DNA from: HGM13006 sp964527315
Lineage (GTDB): Bacteria; Bacillota; Clostridia; Oscillospirales; Oscillospiraceae
Assembly (NCBI GenBank): GCA_964527315.1
Contig: CAZGOQ010000043.1
Location: 1-16,724 of the forward strand
DNA length: 16,724 nt
Direction of reading: 5' to 3'
The notes under the pieces are model-generated. The model was not told the origin of the DNA. It searched no databases and was given only the letters and a program-made list of their open reading frames with translations. Position numbers and translations under genes: made by a program. Positions 6,226 through 14,362 of the stretch are shown piece after piece. Numbering within the stretch: the stretch's first letter is position 1; each line of letters opens with the position of its first letter.

Positions 6226-6458
6226 GCCGCCAAACCGGGATTTTTTCGTTTCGCAACCGCTGGCTGCGAAAAAAACTCAGCCGGGTCTGGCTACACCCTG
6301 CCGGTGTGTGGTCACGGTAATTTTTCCGCCGATCAGCTTTTTGACAAAACGCCGGAATACTGCCTTGCTGATTTGGGCCTGCGCCGGCCCTCTACGCCGC
6401 CATTATGGCGATTCTCAGCACCAGACAGCGGAGTTGACCCTCGAACACAAAATTTTTC
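6226..6458. other. intergenic stretch, no supported gene
   Basis: About 230 nt between the aldolase gene and the RNase J terminator. It holds a 7-bp stem TTTCGCA/TGCGAAA (6249-6255/6265-6271) flanked by runs of T and A, and a small ACACC/GGTGT hairpin near 6292-6306. All reading frames here are short, lack ribosome binding sites and match no family I know. The base composition and closely packed small palindromes suggest a dispersed intergenic repeat, but no second copy exists in this window. Confidence 0.5.
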
Positions 6459-6490
6459 GCCCTGCACATCTCCAATCTGATGTGCAGGGC
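6459..6490 (-). terminator. RNase J terminator
   Basis: Perfect 12-bp stem GCCCTGCACATC/GATGTGCAGGGC (6459-6470/6479-6490) with an 8-nt loop. On the minus strand it starts 15 nt after the RNase J stop and is followed by GAAAAATTTTG. On the plus strand ATTTGTTTG follows, so it may also stop readthrough from the aldolase gene. Confidence 0.85.
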
Positions 6491-6505
6491 ATTTGTTTGA
6501 TGTTT

Positions 6506-8164
6506 TCAGATCTCCATGATTACGGGCAGGATCATGGGATTGCGCTTGGTGGTTTTGTAGAGATAGCTGGACAATGCGGACTTGATAGTGGACTTGATGC
6601 TGGCCCAATCGGTAATATGCTGGTTCCTGCACTCCTCCACTGCATCCGTGGCAATTTCCCGAAGTTCCTCCATCAGGTCGCCGGATTCCTTGACATAAAC
6701 GAAGCCGCGTGTGATGATATCCGGGCCGGACAGAACCGCGCCGTCCTCACTGGACAGATTGACTACCACTACAATCATGCCGTCCTGGGCCAGATGCTTC
6801 CGATCCCGAAGCACTACGCTTCCCACATCGCCCACACCCAGGCCATCCACCAGCATTTTTCCGGAGGGGACGGTTCCCGCCAGCTTGCAGGAATTCCTGG
6901 ACAGTTCAATGACGCGGCCAATATCGCTGACAATGATGCGGCGGGGATCCATGCCCATTTCCCGGGCCAGCCGTGCGTGGCTGCGAAGATGCCGCTGCTC
7001 TCCATGGACGGGAATGAAGAACTTGGGCTTGACCAGCGCGTGGAGAATCTTTAATTCCTCCTGGCAGGCATGTCCGGACACATGAAGCCCGGCGATTTTG
7101 TCATCCACCACTTCCGCGCCCTTTCGATACAGTTCATTGATGACGGCGGAAATAGTCTTTTCATTGCCGGGAATGGCCGAAGAGGAGAACAGCACCCGAT
7201 CTCCGGGCTTGATCTCCACTTGGCGATGGCCGGAAAACGCCATCCGGTACAGGGCCGACATATTTTCCCCCTGGGATCCGGTGGTGATGATGACCACCTT
7301 ATCTTTTGGCAGGGATTTGATGGCGTTGATATCCACCAGTGTATTTTTCGGCACATCCAGATATCCCAACTCCATTGAGACCTTTAAAATGTTCTCCATG
7401 CTGCGGCCCGTGACCGCTACCTTCCGCCCGTATTTGGCGGCAGTACGGAGGACCGTCTGAATTCTGTCCACATTGGAGGCAAAAGTGGTGACGATGATCC
7501 GTTGGTCACATCCACGGAATATATCGTCAAAACTTTTCTCCACCTTCTTTTCAGAGGGAGAAAAGCCCTCCCGCTCCACATTGGTGGAGTCGCAGAGCAA
7601 CGCCAGAACGCCTTTGTTGCCCAGCGCACCCAATCGCGCCAGATCTGTAATGCCGCCGGAAACAGGGGTAGGATCGATCTTAAAATCTCCCGTCACGAGC
7701 ACCACACCTACCGGGGTATGAATGGCAAAAGCCACTGCGTCGGCAATGGAGTGGTTCATGTGAATAAACTCAACCCTGAAGCAGCCTGCCCGGACCGTTT
7801 CTCCGGCCTCATGGGTCACCAGCTTGGTAGTTTCCAACAGTCCGTGTTCCTCCAGCTTGATTTGCACCAGGCCGGCGGTCAGCCGAGTCGTATGGACCGG
7901 CGCATTTACTTCCTGGAGCACATAAGGCAGCCCGCCTATATGATCCTCATGACCATGGGTCAGGAAAAAGCCCCGCAGCTTCTGCCGATTTTTTACCAGA
8001 TAGCTGACGTCCGGCACCACCAAATCAATGCCGTACATATCATCTTCCGGGAAACCAAGACCGCAGTCCACCACGATCATATCATTACCGTATTCCAATA
8101 CGGTAATGTTCTTACCGATCTCGTTGAGTCCGCCCAGCGAGATAATTTTCAATTTTTCAGCCAA
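6506..8164 (-). CDS. rnj: ribonuclease J
   Basis: RNase J, a metallo-beta-lactamase/beta-CASP ribonuclease with endonuclease and 5'-3' exonuclease activity in mRNA decay and rRNA maturation; cytoplasmic. At 552 residues it is close to B. subtilis RNase J1. The metal site is HGHEDHIGG (H70, H72, D74, H75), H138 in MNHSIAD and D160 in VTGDFK. The beta-CASP part has TTGSQGE, SSSAIPGNE and HVSGHA. The C-terminal domain ends in RNPMILPVIMEI, the family's typical tail. Start is TTG at 8164: an in-frame TAG lies 21 nt upstream, no ATG or GTG intervenes, and AGGAG sits 9 nt away. It is alone in its transcript, with a leader of about 280 nt. The small RpoY gene that precedes rnjA in Bacillus is absent. 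Confidence 0.96.
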   Translation of the reverse strand: MAEKLKIISLGGLNEIGKNITVLEYGNDMIVVDCGLGFPEDDMYGIDLVVPDVSYLVKNRQKLRGFFLTHGHEDHIGGLPYVLQEVNAPVHTTRLTAGLVQIKLEEHGLLETTKLVTHEAGETVRAGCFRVEFIHMNHSIADAVAFAIHTPVGVVLVTGDFKIDPTPVSGGITDLARLGALGNKGVLALLCDSTNVEREGFSPSEKKVEKSFDDIFRGCDQRIIVTTFASNVDRIQTVLRTAAKYGRKVAVTGRSMENILKVSMELGYLDVPKNTLVDINAIKSLPKDKVVIITTGSQGENMSALYRMAFSGHRQVEIKPGDRVLFSSSAIPGNEKTISAVINELYRKGAEVVDDKIAGLHVSGHACQEELKILHALVKPKFFIPVHGEQRHLRSHARLAREMGMDPRRIIVSDIGRVIELSRNSCKLAGTVPSGKMLVDGLGVGDVGSVVLRDRKHLAQDGMIVVVVNLSSEDGAVLSGPDIITRGFVYVKESGDLMEELREIATDAVEECRNQHITDWASIKSTIKSALSSYLYKTTKRNPMILPVIMEI

Positions 8165-8448
8165 AATATCACTACTCCTAATCTACGGCTCTGCGGCGGC
8201 TGCGCCGGCAGACCCGTGTAATCATGTACCCGATTGCGGGCAACACTTTAAAGGGTACCCCATTTGGTATACCCAAGTTTGCTTATGACAGTTCCGATCT
8301 GCCGCTTTTTTCGGCCCCGTCTCGCCAAAAAGAGAACGGCTGAAGCTGTATGGAAAGAGCTTTATATAAAATCGTACTTCCGTACATAATGCACTAAGAA
8401 ACGGCTCATCCTCCGAGTCCTGCGGAAAGCCATGTAAAGATTTTCCTA
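8165..8448 (-). ncRNA. long structured 5' leader of RNase J mRNA (putative regulatory RNA)
   Basis: If the promoter at 8455-8483 is right, about 284 nt precede the TTG start. On the minus strand the leader can form UGUAC-GGAA-GUACG, a CCGU(U)CUC/GAGACGG hairpin and GCCG/CGGC around an A-run. A later cluster has GGGUAUACC pairing with GGGGUACCC (one mismatch), competing with GUACCC pairing to GGGUAC (plus-strand 8253-8258 with 8226-8231) and with a CCCG/CGGG hairpin. The pairings overlap, so alternative folds are possible. It matches no riboswitch, T-box or housekeeping RNA I know. An 80-codon frame inside lacks a usable start. Confidence 0.35.
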
Positions 8449-8454
8449 TGAGAT

Positions 8455-8483
8455 AGTATAGCACATCTCCATCGAAATGTATA
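8455..8483 (-). promoter_or_regulatory. candidate RNase J promoter
   Basis: On the minus strand, TATACA (8483-8478) and TATACT (8460-8455) are 17 bp apart. The -10 is good, the -35 matches at 4 of 6 positions. The -35 lies within the 10-bp palindrome ATGTATACAT (8477-8486), a possible repressor site. Start expected near 8448. Confidence 0.5.
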
Positions 8484-8526
8484 CATCAATTTTTGAAAAA
8501 ACTCCCGGCGGCAAATTCATCTTTTA

Positions 8527-8552
8527 AAAAAGCGCTGTCTGCTACGCTTTTT
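8527..8552. repeat. AAAAAGCG/CGCTTTTT hairpin between divergent promoters
   Basis: An 8-bp stem AAAAAGCG (8527-8534) and CGCTTTTT (8545-8552) with a 10-nt loop. On the minus strand it is followed by further T residues, as in a small terminator. It lies just upstream of the gdpP -35, so it could insulate the two divergent units or bind a regulator. Confidence 0.4.
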
Positions 8553-8553
8553 C

Positions 8554-8583
8554 TTGCGTTATGACGGCAAGGTGTGATATACT
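8554..8583 (+). promoter_or_regulatory. promoter of the gdpP-rplI-dnaB-tilS-hpt-ftsH operon
   Basis: TTGCGT (8554-8559), 18-bp spacer, TATACT (8578-8583), with an extended -10 TG at 8575-8576. Predicted start near 8590, which lies downstream of the GTG at 8574 and so excludes that codon as the gdpP start. No other clear plus-strand promoter was found before 16250. Confidence 0.6.
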
Positions 8584-8621
8584 GTATATACTTTCAATTC
8601 GGCGAAAAGGAGGCTCCCAGT

Positions 8622-10610
8622 TTGATCAACAAAAAGCTTTCCCGCCTGCTCTCTGTGAATTTGACCATATATTTTATCGCACTGGTTGTGCTTTGCTCTG
8701 TGACCTGGAGTCTGGGGCATCCAGCCGCCGCCGCCATCGAACTGCTCCTGACCGGAGCGCTGCTGGTCTATTATCTGCTTCGCACTAACCGCAGGAAAAA
8801 GGCGCTTGTCCGGTATCTTCAGGACGCCAGCTTCTCCGTAGATGCCGTTTCCAATGAAGAAATGAGCATTCCGGTTCCCGCAGTGATTGTCAATCTGACG
8901 GATATGGAGATCCTTTGGGCCAACGATGCTTTTTCCCTGCTGACAGGAGTCGAAGAAAGCCTCTTTGAGGAAACTCTGCCGCATTTTTTCCCCGAGATCA
9001 GCACGGACTGGCTGCTGGATGGGCAAACCGAGTGCATTCAGCCTCTGTCCTGTGGCAGTCGGCGCTGTCTGGTCTATGGGGATCTGATCCGCTCTCAGGC
9101 TGGCGGCAGCGGCTATATGGCTGCAATGCTCTATTTTATCGACGTGACCGAACTGCTCAACGCCAAAGACGAGTATGAACTTTCCCGGCCAGTGGTTGCA
9201 CAGATTCTGGTGGATAACTATGACGAATTGACCGCCAATCAGCCGGACAAATCCAATTCCAACCTCTCCGCCCAATTAGACAACGCCATCACCGCCTGGG
9301 CCGGCAATTCCTCCGGCATTCTCCGAAAGTTGGAGCGTAACCGCTATCTGTTCCTGCTTGAGGAGCGGGAACTGTCCCAGCTGATTGCAGACAAATTTTC
9401 CATCCTTGATGAAATCCGCACGATCACCAACGATCTTGGCGCGCCCGCTACCCTCAGCATTGGCATTGGCCGCGATGGCGGCACCTTTCAGGAGAGTTAT
9501 GACTTTGCTTCCCTGAGCATTGATATGGCCCTGTCCCGGGGCGGCGACCAGGCAGTCATCAAGGACCGGTATAATTTTTCTTTCTACGGCGGTCGTGCCA
9601 GAGAAACCGAACGACGCACAAAAGTCAAATCCCGTGTTATGGCCGGCTCTCTGCAGGAACTGATCTCCCAATCCGACGCCGTTTTTATTATGGGCCATAA
9701 GAACGCGGATATTGACGCGGTGGGCGCTGCGGCCGGTATGGCTGCCATCTGCCGAAAGCTGGACCGGAACGCAAAGATCGTCATTGATCTTCACTTTAAT
9801 GCAGCCGGGCGCCTTTTGGAGCATCTGCTGGCCGCGCCGGCGTATGCGGACAGATTTATTTCGCCCGATGATGCGCTGGCCGAGTTCACCGATGACTCGC
9901 TTCTGGTCGTGGTGGATACCAACCGTCCCGATCAGGTGGAATCTGACTATCTGCTGTCCGCTGCCAGCCGAATCGCTGTCATTGATCACCACCGCCGTGC
10001 AGCGGATTATATCGACAATGCGCTTCTAAATTTCCATGAGCCCTATGCGTCCTCCGCCAGCGAATTGGTCACGGAACTGGTGCAGTACCTTCTGGAACGT
10101 GAGGATATCCTCCCGGTGGAGACGCTGGCGCTGCTGGCCGGTATTGTGCTGGACACAAAGAATTTCTCTGTCCGCACCGGAGCCAGAACCTTCGAAGCCG
10201 CCGCGTGGCTCCGCAAAAACGGCGCGGACACGGTGGCGGTCAAGCGGTTGTTCCAAAATGATCTGAGCGCTACGCTCAACCGCTATGAGATCCTCCGCCA
10301 TGCGGAACTGTATCGAAGCAATATCGCTCTGTGCTGTCTGGACTATACCTCTGACCGCATCACTGCCGCTCAGGCCGCTGACGAACTGCTGAACATTTCC
10401 GGCATTGAGGCTTCCTTTGTATTTTACCCGGACGGTGATCGGGTAATCTGCTCCGCCCGCTCCATTGGTGAAGCGAATGTCCAGATGATCCTGGAGCCAC
10501 TGGGCGGCGGCGGAAATCAGGCGACTGCCGGCGCTCAGATCAGCGGCATGACCTCGGAGCAGGTCAAAGATGCGCTGAAAGCCTCCATCGACGATTTTTT
10601 CAGCGAATAA
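8622..10610 (+). CDS. gdpP: cyclic-di-AMP phosphodiesterase GdpP (DHH family)
   Basis: Membrane-anchored phosphodiesterase that hydrolyses the second messenger c-di-AMP to pApA, controlling potassium/osmotic and cell-wall balance. The 662-residue product matches the family. Order: two transmembrane helices (about 11-34 and 35-54), a PAS-like domain (about 85-180), a degenerate GGDEF domain (about 181-324, with SRGGDQAVIK at 304-313), the DHH domain (about 349-499) and DHHA1 (about 544-662, GGGGNQATAG). Catalytic metal ligands are visible: H359, D363 and D365 in GHKNADIDAVG, D432 in VVDTNRP, the DHH triad at 455-457, and D511 in GIVLDTKNF. Start is TTG 8622, with AAAGGAGG 8 nt upstream; GTG 8574 is also in frame but precedes the expected transcript start. 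First gene of a six-gene operon; rplI starts 46 nt downstream, as next to yybT in Bacillus. Confidence 0.95.
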   Translation: MINKKLSRLLSVNLTIYFIALVVLCSVTWSLGHPAAAAIELLLTGALLVYYLLRTNRRKKALVRYLQDASFSVDAVSNEEMSIPVPAVIVNLTDMEILWANDAFSLLTGVEESLFEETLPHFFPEISTDWLLDGQTECIQPLSCGSRRCLVYGDLIRSQAGGSGYMAAMLYFIDVTELLNAKDEYELSRPVVAQILVDNYDELTANQPDKSNSNLSAQLDNAITAWAGNSSGILRKLERNRYLFLLEERELSQLIADKFSILDEIRTITNDLGAPATLSIGIGRDGGTFQESYDFASLSIDMALSRGGDQAVIKDRYNFSFYGGRARETERRTKVKSRVMAGSLQELISQSDAVFIMGHKNADIDAVGAAAGMAAICRKLDRNAKIVIDLHFNAAGRLLEHLLAAPAYADRFISPDDALAEFTDDSLLVVVDTNRPDQVESDYLLSAASRIAVIDHHRRAADYIDNALLNFHEPYASSASELVTELVQYLLEREDILPVETLALLAGIVLDTKNFSVRTGARTFEAAAWLRKNGADTVAVKRLFQNDLSATLNRYEILRHAELYRSNIALCCLDYTSDRITAAQAADELLNISGIEASFVFYPDGDRVICSARSIGEANVQMILEPLGGGGNQATAGAQISGMTSEQVKDALKASIDDFFSE

Positions 10611-10656
10611 AACTTTGGACGTTTTGTCTATCAAAATAAGCGAGGAGTGTTGTTTA

Positions 10657-11106
10657 ATGAAGGTTATTTTATTGCAGGATATCAAGGGCAAGGGGAAAAA
10701 AGGCCAGATGATTGAAGCATCCGACGGCTATGCCCGGAATTATCTCATGCCCCGCAAAATGGCCGTTGAAGCCACCGCCGACAATGTCAACACCATGAAA
10801 ATGAACGACAAGGCCAAAGCCGAACAGCAGGCCCGGGATAAAGCCCAGGCGCAGGCCTTTGCCGATAAACTCAAGGACGTCACCGTGGAAATTACCGCCA
10901 GGGCCGGTTCCGGCGGAAGGCTTTTCGGCTCTATCACCTCTCAAGAGGTGTCCGACGCCTTAAAGGCCCAGCATCATATCATCGTGGACAAGAAAAAGAT
11001 CATTCAGGAGGAACCAATCAAGTCCTTTGGCACCTTTACTCTCAAGGCCAAGCTGGGCTTTGATATCATTGGCAATATTACCGTCCACGTCAGCGAGCCG
11101 AAGTAA
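10657..11106 (+). CDS. rplI: 50S ribosomal protein L9
   Basis: Large-subunit protein L9, which binds 23S rRNA near the L1 side and helps hold the reading frame. Its 149 residues are the normal length. The N-terminal domain begins MKVILLQDIKGKGKKG and contains GYARNYLMPR (25-34), the L9 signature. A long charged helix (about 41-75) leads to a C-terminal domain with GGRLFGSIT (86-94). ATG 10657 is chosen because L9 always begins MKVILL and GAGGAG lies upstream; the open frame further back would add 14 non-family residues. It lies between gdpP and dnaB, the same order as in Bacillus. No separate promoter is evident in the 46-nt gap, so expression probably depends on the gdpP promoter. Confidence 0.97.
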   Translation: MKVILLQDIKGKGKKGQMIEASDGYARNYLMPRKMAVEATADNVNTMKMNDKAKAEQQARDKAQAQAFADKLKDVTVEITARAGSGGRLFGSITSQEVSDALKAQHHIIVDKKKIIQEEPIKSFGTFTLKAKLGFDIIGNITVHVSEPK

Positions 11107-11146
11107 ACAATCATATCCAAGGATTGACACACTGGAGGTGAATATC

Positions 11147-12484
11147 ATGGACGAACTGCTTTCCCGTCAAATGCCTCACTCTCCGGAGGCGGAGCAGGCC
11201 GTCATTGGCTCTATGCTGATCGATCCCGGCTGTGTGGCGGATCTTTTGGAAAAACTGAAGCCGGAGGATTTCTATTTGCAGCAAAACCGGGATATCTTCA
11301 CCGCAATTTATACTATGTTCAACTACTCCATGGAAATCGATCCGGTCACGGTCATGGAGCAGATGAAACAACAGGGCATCTATGATGAGGAAAAAACCAG
11401 AGATTATCTCCTTCAGATCCTGGACATCACCCCAACCGCTGCCAATGCGGGCCGTTACGCCCAGATCGTGGCGGACAAATCCCTTTTGCGGCAAATCGCG
11501 CAGGCCGCCGGAGACATCAGCGAGATCGTCACCGAGGAGGTTGGCTCGGCCCAGAGCATTCTGGATGCGGCGGAGCAGAAGATCTATGCCATCCGCAATG
11601 GCCGCAGCAGCCAGGATCTGGAACATATCGGCACCATTCTTCTTTCCCTTTACGACCAGCTGGCGGAGCGCGCCCGTTCCGACAGCGATATTCCCGGCCT
11701 TTCCACCGGGTTGAGGGATTTGGACGCGAAAATCAACGGTCTGAATAAATCTGACCTGGTTCTGATTGCCGCCCGGCCCGGCATGGGAAAAAGTTCCATT
11801 GCCTTGAACATTGCCCTCTCTGTGGCAAAAAAGACAGACAAGACCGTGGTGCTTTTCTCTCTGGAAATGAGCAAGGAGCAATTGGCTTCCCGCCTGCTAT
11901 CCAATGAGAGTTTTGTGGACAATCAGCTTCTGCTGACCGGCAAACTCTCCGATGAGGAATGGAGCAAGCTTGGCTTGGCCGCCTCAGCTTTGAGCCAGAC
12001 GGATATTCGTATCGACGATAACCCGGCCATCACCGTGACCGAAATGAACGCCAAATGCCGGCGTATTGAAAATCTGGGCCTGGTTGTCATCGACTATCTT
12101 CAGCTTATGACCTCCGCCACCGGCAAGGTCAGTGACAACCGGGTCACTGCCATTGGCGAGATTTCCCGCAGCCTGAAAATCATGGCCAAGGAACTGAATA
12201 TTCCGGTCATCTGTCTCAGTCAGCTGTCCCGTGCCAATGAGGGCCGCTCAGACAAACGCCCCATGCTCTCCGATCTTCGTGAATCCGGCGCCATTGAACA
12301 GGACGCCGACGAAGTCATTTTCATCTATCGGGATGATTATTACAATGCCGACACAGAGGAAAAAAATGTAGCGGAACTGATTGTGGCAAAGAACCGCCAC
12401 GGAGAAACCGGCACCGTGAAAGCCCAATGGTTGCCGCAGTATACAACTTTTTCAGATCGGGAGTGGCGACACAGTGAAAGCTGA
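11147..12484 (+). CDS. dnaB: replicative DNA helicase DnaB (DnaC in Bacillus)
   Basis: Hexameric replicative helicase that unwinds DNA ahead of the replisome, 445 residues, normal for the family. The N-terminal domain (about 1-110) begins with the typical MPHSPEAEQAVIGSML stretch. The RecA-like C-terminal domain has Walker A ARPGMGKSS (209-217), LFSLEMS (236-242), Walker B LVVIDYLQL (312-320), SQLSR (358-362) and LRESGAIEQDADEV (377-390). ATG 11147 has GGAGGTG 6 nt upstream; the frame is open 40 codons further back into rplI, but that part has no helicase similarity. It follows rplI after 40 nt and overlaps the tilS start by 11 nt, suggesting translational coupling. No intein or insertion is seen. 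Confidence 0.97.
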   Translation: MDELLSRQMPHSPEAEQAVIGSMLIDPGCVADLLEKLKPEDFYLQQNRDIFTAIYTMFNYSMEIDPVTVMEQMKQQGIYDEEKTRDYLLQILDITPTAANAGRYAQIVADKSLLRQIAQAAGDISEIVTEEVGSAQSILDAAEQKIYAIRNGRSSQDLEHIGTILLSLYDQLAERARSDSDIPGLSTGLRDLDAKINGLNKSDLVLIAARPGMGKSSIALNIALSVAKKTDKTVVLFSLEMSKEQLASRLLSNESFVDNQLLLTGKLSDEEWSKLGLAASALSQTDIRIDDNPAITVTEMNAKCRRIENLGLVVIDYLQLMTSATGKVSDNRVTAIGEISRSLKIMAKELNIPVICLSQLSRANEGRSDKRPMLSDLRESGAIEQDADEVIFIYRDDYYNADTEEKNVAELIVAKNRHGETGTVKAQWLPQYTTFSDREWRHSES

Positions 12485-13823
12485 CCTTCTCGAATTTATG
12501 AACGCAAATCGCATGACTCGGCCCGGCGACCATGTGATCTGCGCCCTTTCCGGCGGAAAAGACTCCATGGCACTGCTGCATCTGCTGCTGGCGCTTCGGG
12601 GAAAGCTGGGTATCGCTGTTTCCGCCGTCCATTTTAACCACCAGCTTCGAGGGCAGGAGTCCCAGCGGGATGAGGAATTTGTAGCCGCCCAGTGTCGCGC
12701 TCTGGGCGTTCCTCTTTTTGTGGGCCGTGGATCGGTTCGCGCCTTTGCTGACGCCCGGCATTTGGGTCTGGAGGAAGCTGCCCGTAGCCTTCGGTATCAA
12801 TTTTTTCAAACTCTCCCGGAGCATGCGAAAATCGCCACCGCCCATACCGCAGAGGACAATCTGGAAACCATGCTACTTCATCTGCTTCGAGGTTGTTCTC
12901 TCCACGGGCTTTCCGGTATTCCCCCTGTTCGGGGCAATGTGATTCGGCCCCTGCTGCTGACAGAACGGCGGGAAATTGAGACTTATTTGACGGAACACAA
13001 CATCCCCCATGTGGAGGACTCCAGCAATGCATCTGATGACTTTCAGCGCAACCGTCTGCGACATCATGTTCTTCCGGCACTTCTGGCCGAAAATCCGTCG
13101 CTGCCCGGCTCTGTCTCCCATCTCTGTACGCTTCTGGCCCAGGAGGATAATATGCTTTCTCAACTGGCCCGGCAGCACTTGAACGCGCTCCTTAAGGATC
13201 AGGCGCTCTCCTGCTCCGGACTGCTCCAACTGCCAGAGGCTATGGCGCTGCGGGTGCTGGCGTTGTTTTTAGAACCGGTTCCATCACTCAGTCGGCGCCA
13301 TTTGGACGCTGCCAGGAACCTTTGCGCAGGAGATCACCCCTCCGGACAGCTTTCTCTGCCCGGCGGCTATATCCTCCGTCGGCACTATGATGAACTTATC
13401 CTTCTCCCAAAGTCAAGTCCCTCTCCCAGCGGATGGACTTCCACTATTTCTTTGGGGGAAACCGTCTCCTTCGGCCCATGGCGGGTTTCCTGCCAAATAG
13501 GGACCTTCGTCCCCGGCTGCCGCAATGTGATTGCTTTGACGCCGGAACACATCCACTTTCCCCTCACACTGCGAAGCCGCCGTCCGGGAGACAGGATCCG
13601 GCTTCAAGCGGGTACCAAAAAACTCAGCGATTTTATGATCGACCAGAAAATCCCCGCCTCCCTGAGAAATACTATCCCGGTGGCGGTTCAGGAACGGGAA
13701 ATACTGGCTCTGCTGCCCTTTCGGTCTGCGGAAGCCTATCGTCCAACACCCGGGCAGCAAGCCATTTTGCTGACCCTGCAAGAAACGGAGGAAGCCTCAT
13801 GCATCCAGACCTTGACCATGTAA
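12474..13823 (+). CDS. tilS: tRNA(Ile)-lysidine synthase TilS
   Basis: ATP-dependent enzyme that attaches lysine to C34 of the CAU-anticodon tRNA-Ile, changing its reading from AUG to AUA; essential in most bacteria. The 449-residue product has the N-type ATP pyrophosphatase loop SGGKDS (26-31), HFNHQLRG (53-60), ATAHTAEDNLETMLLHLLRG (121-140), the DSSNASDDFQRN segment near 187-198, and a C-terminal substrate-recognition domain with RSRRPGDRIR (about 377-386). Start is GTG 12474 inside the end of dnaB, with GGGAG about 10 nt upstream, a somewhat long spacing. The gene overlaps hpt by 25 nt at its end. The tilS-hpt-ftsH order is the classic Firmicutes cluster. Confidence 0.95.
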   Translation: MKADLLEFMNANRMTRPGDHVICALSGGKDSMALLHLLLALRGKLGIAVSAVHFNHQLRGQESQRDEEFVAAQCRALGVPLFVGRGSVRAFADARHLGLEEAARSLRYQFFQTLPEHAKIATAHTAEDNLETMLLHLLRGCSLHGLSGIPPVRGNVIRPLLLTERREIETYLTEHNIPHVEDSSNASDDFQRNRLRHHVLPALLAENPSLPGSVSHLCTLLAQEDNMLSQLARQHLNALLKDQALSCSGLLQLPEAMALRVLALFLEPVPSLSRRHLDAARNLCAGDHPSGQLSLPGGYILRRHYDELILLPKSSPSPSGWTSTISLGETVSFGPWRVSCQIGTFVPGCRNVIALTPEHIHFPLTLRSRRPGDRIRLQAGTKKLSDFMIDQKIPASLRNTIPVAVQEREILALLPFRSAEAYRPTPGQQAILLTLQETEEASCIQTLTM

Positions 13824-14338
13824 TGTTTTCCGCCCAGGAACTTCAGTCGCGCGTTCAGGAAATCGGCCATATGCTGACTGCGGAATATGCGGGAAAAAGT
13901 CCAATCCTGCTCTGTGTGATGAAGGGCAGTCTGGTTTTTACCGCAGACCTGATGCGTTCCCTTGATCTGGACTGCACCCTGGAATACATATCTCTGTCTT
14001 CCTATCGGGCCGCGGCGACCCGCCCCAGCGAGATTGCACTGGGAGCGCCATTTGAACTGGACTTAACCGGTCAGGACGTCATTGTCATTGAGGATATTTT
14101 AGATACCGGCCGAACCCTGAACTATGTCATGGCCCTGCTGAAACAGCAAGCTTTGGCCTCTCTTAAGCTTGTGGTTTTGCTGGATAAACCCAGCCGCCGG
14201 GAAGCTCCTGTGGAAGCAGATGTGGTAGGCTTTACCATTCCGGACGCCTTTGTGGTGGGCTACGGATTGGACTACGATCAAAAATACCGGAATCTCCCGA
14301 TGATCGGCGTACTCAAGCCCAATGTCTATAGCGGCTAA
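13799..14338 (+). CDS. hpt: hypoxanthine phosphoribosyltransferase
   Basis: Purine-salvage enzyme that makes IMP (and usually GMP) from hypoxanthine or guanine and PRPP. It has 179 residues, normal length. The PRPP-binding motif is VIVIEDILDTGRT (94-106); CVMKGSLVF (39-47) supplies the first loop and GYGLDYDQKYRNLP (154-167) the C-terminal base/metal-binding segment. The ATG at 13799 lies inside tilS, 25 nt before its stop, with GGAGG about 8 nt upstream. The frame is open much further back through tilS, but nothing there fits the family. Hpt is often beside tilS and ftsH in Firmicutes; in some species Hpt protein interacts with TilS and activates ftsH transcription, so the linkage may be regulatory as well as positional. 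Confidence 0.95.
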   Translation: MHPDLDHVMFSAQELQSRVQEIGHMLTAEYAGKSPILLCVMKGSLVFTADLMRSLDLDCTLEYISLSSYRAAATRPSEIALGAPFELDLTGQDVIVIEDILDTGRTLNYVMALLKQQALASLKLVVLLDKPSRREAPVEADVVGFTIPDAFVVGYGLDYDQKYRNLPMIGVLKPNVYSG

Positions 14339-14362
14339 CTTTCCCGAAAAGGAGCGACTCCC

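Noticed and set aside
6308..7054. 248-codon plus-strand frame opposite RNase J
   Set aside because: It is antisense to a clearly conserved enzyme, has no ribosome site and no recognisable domain.
8240..8290. T-box or known riboswitch in the RNase J leader
   Set aside because: The T-box antiterminator consensus is missing; GGGTACCC alone is a palindrome, and RNase J is not a T-box target.
8222..8464. 80-codon minus-strand frame in the RNase J leader
   Set aside because: Its GTG start overlaps the -10 region, has no properly spaced ribosome site, and the product matches no family; it is not the RpoY subunit that precedes rnjA in Bacillus.
8574..8621. GTG 8574 as gdpP start
   Set aside because: It lies within the promoter -10 region, upstream of the expected transcript start; TTG 8622 has a strong AAAGGAGG.
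11107..11146. Internal promoter before dnaB (TTGACA at about 11124)
   Set aside because: No -10 box occurs at a proper distance; the following bases are the dnaB ribosome site and start codon.
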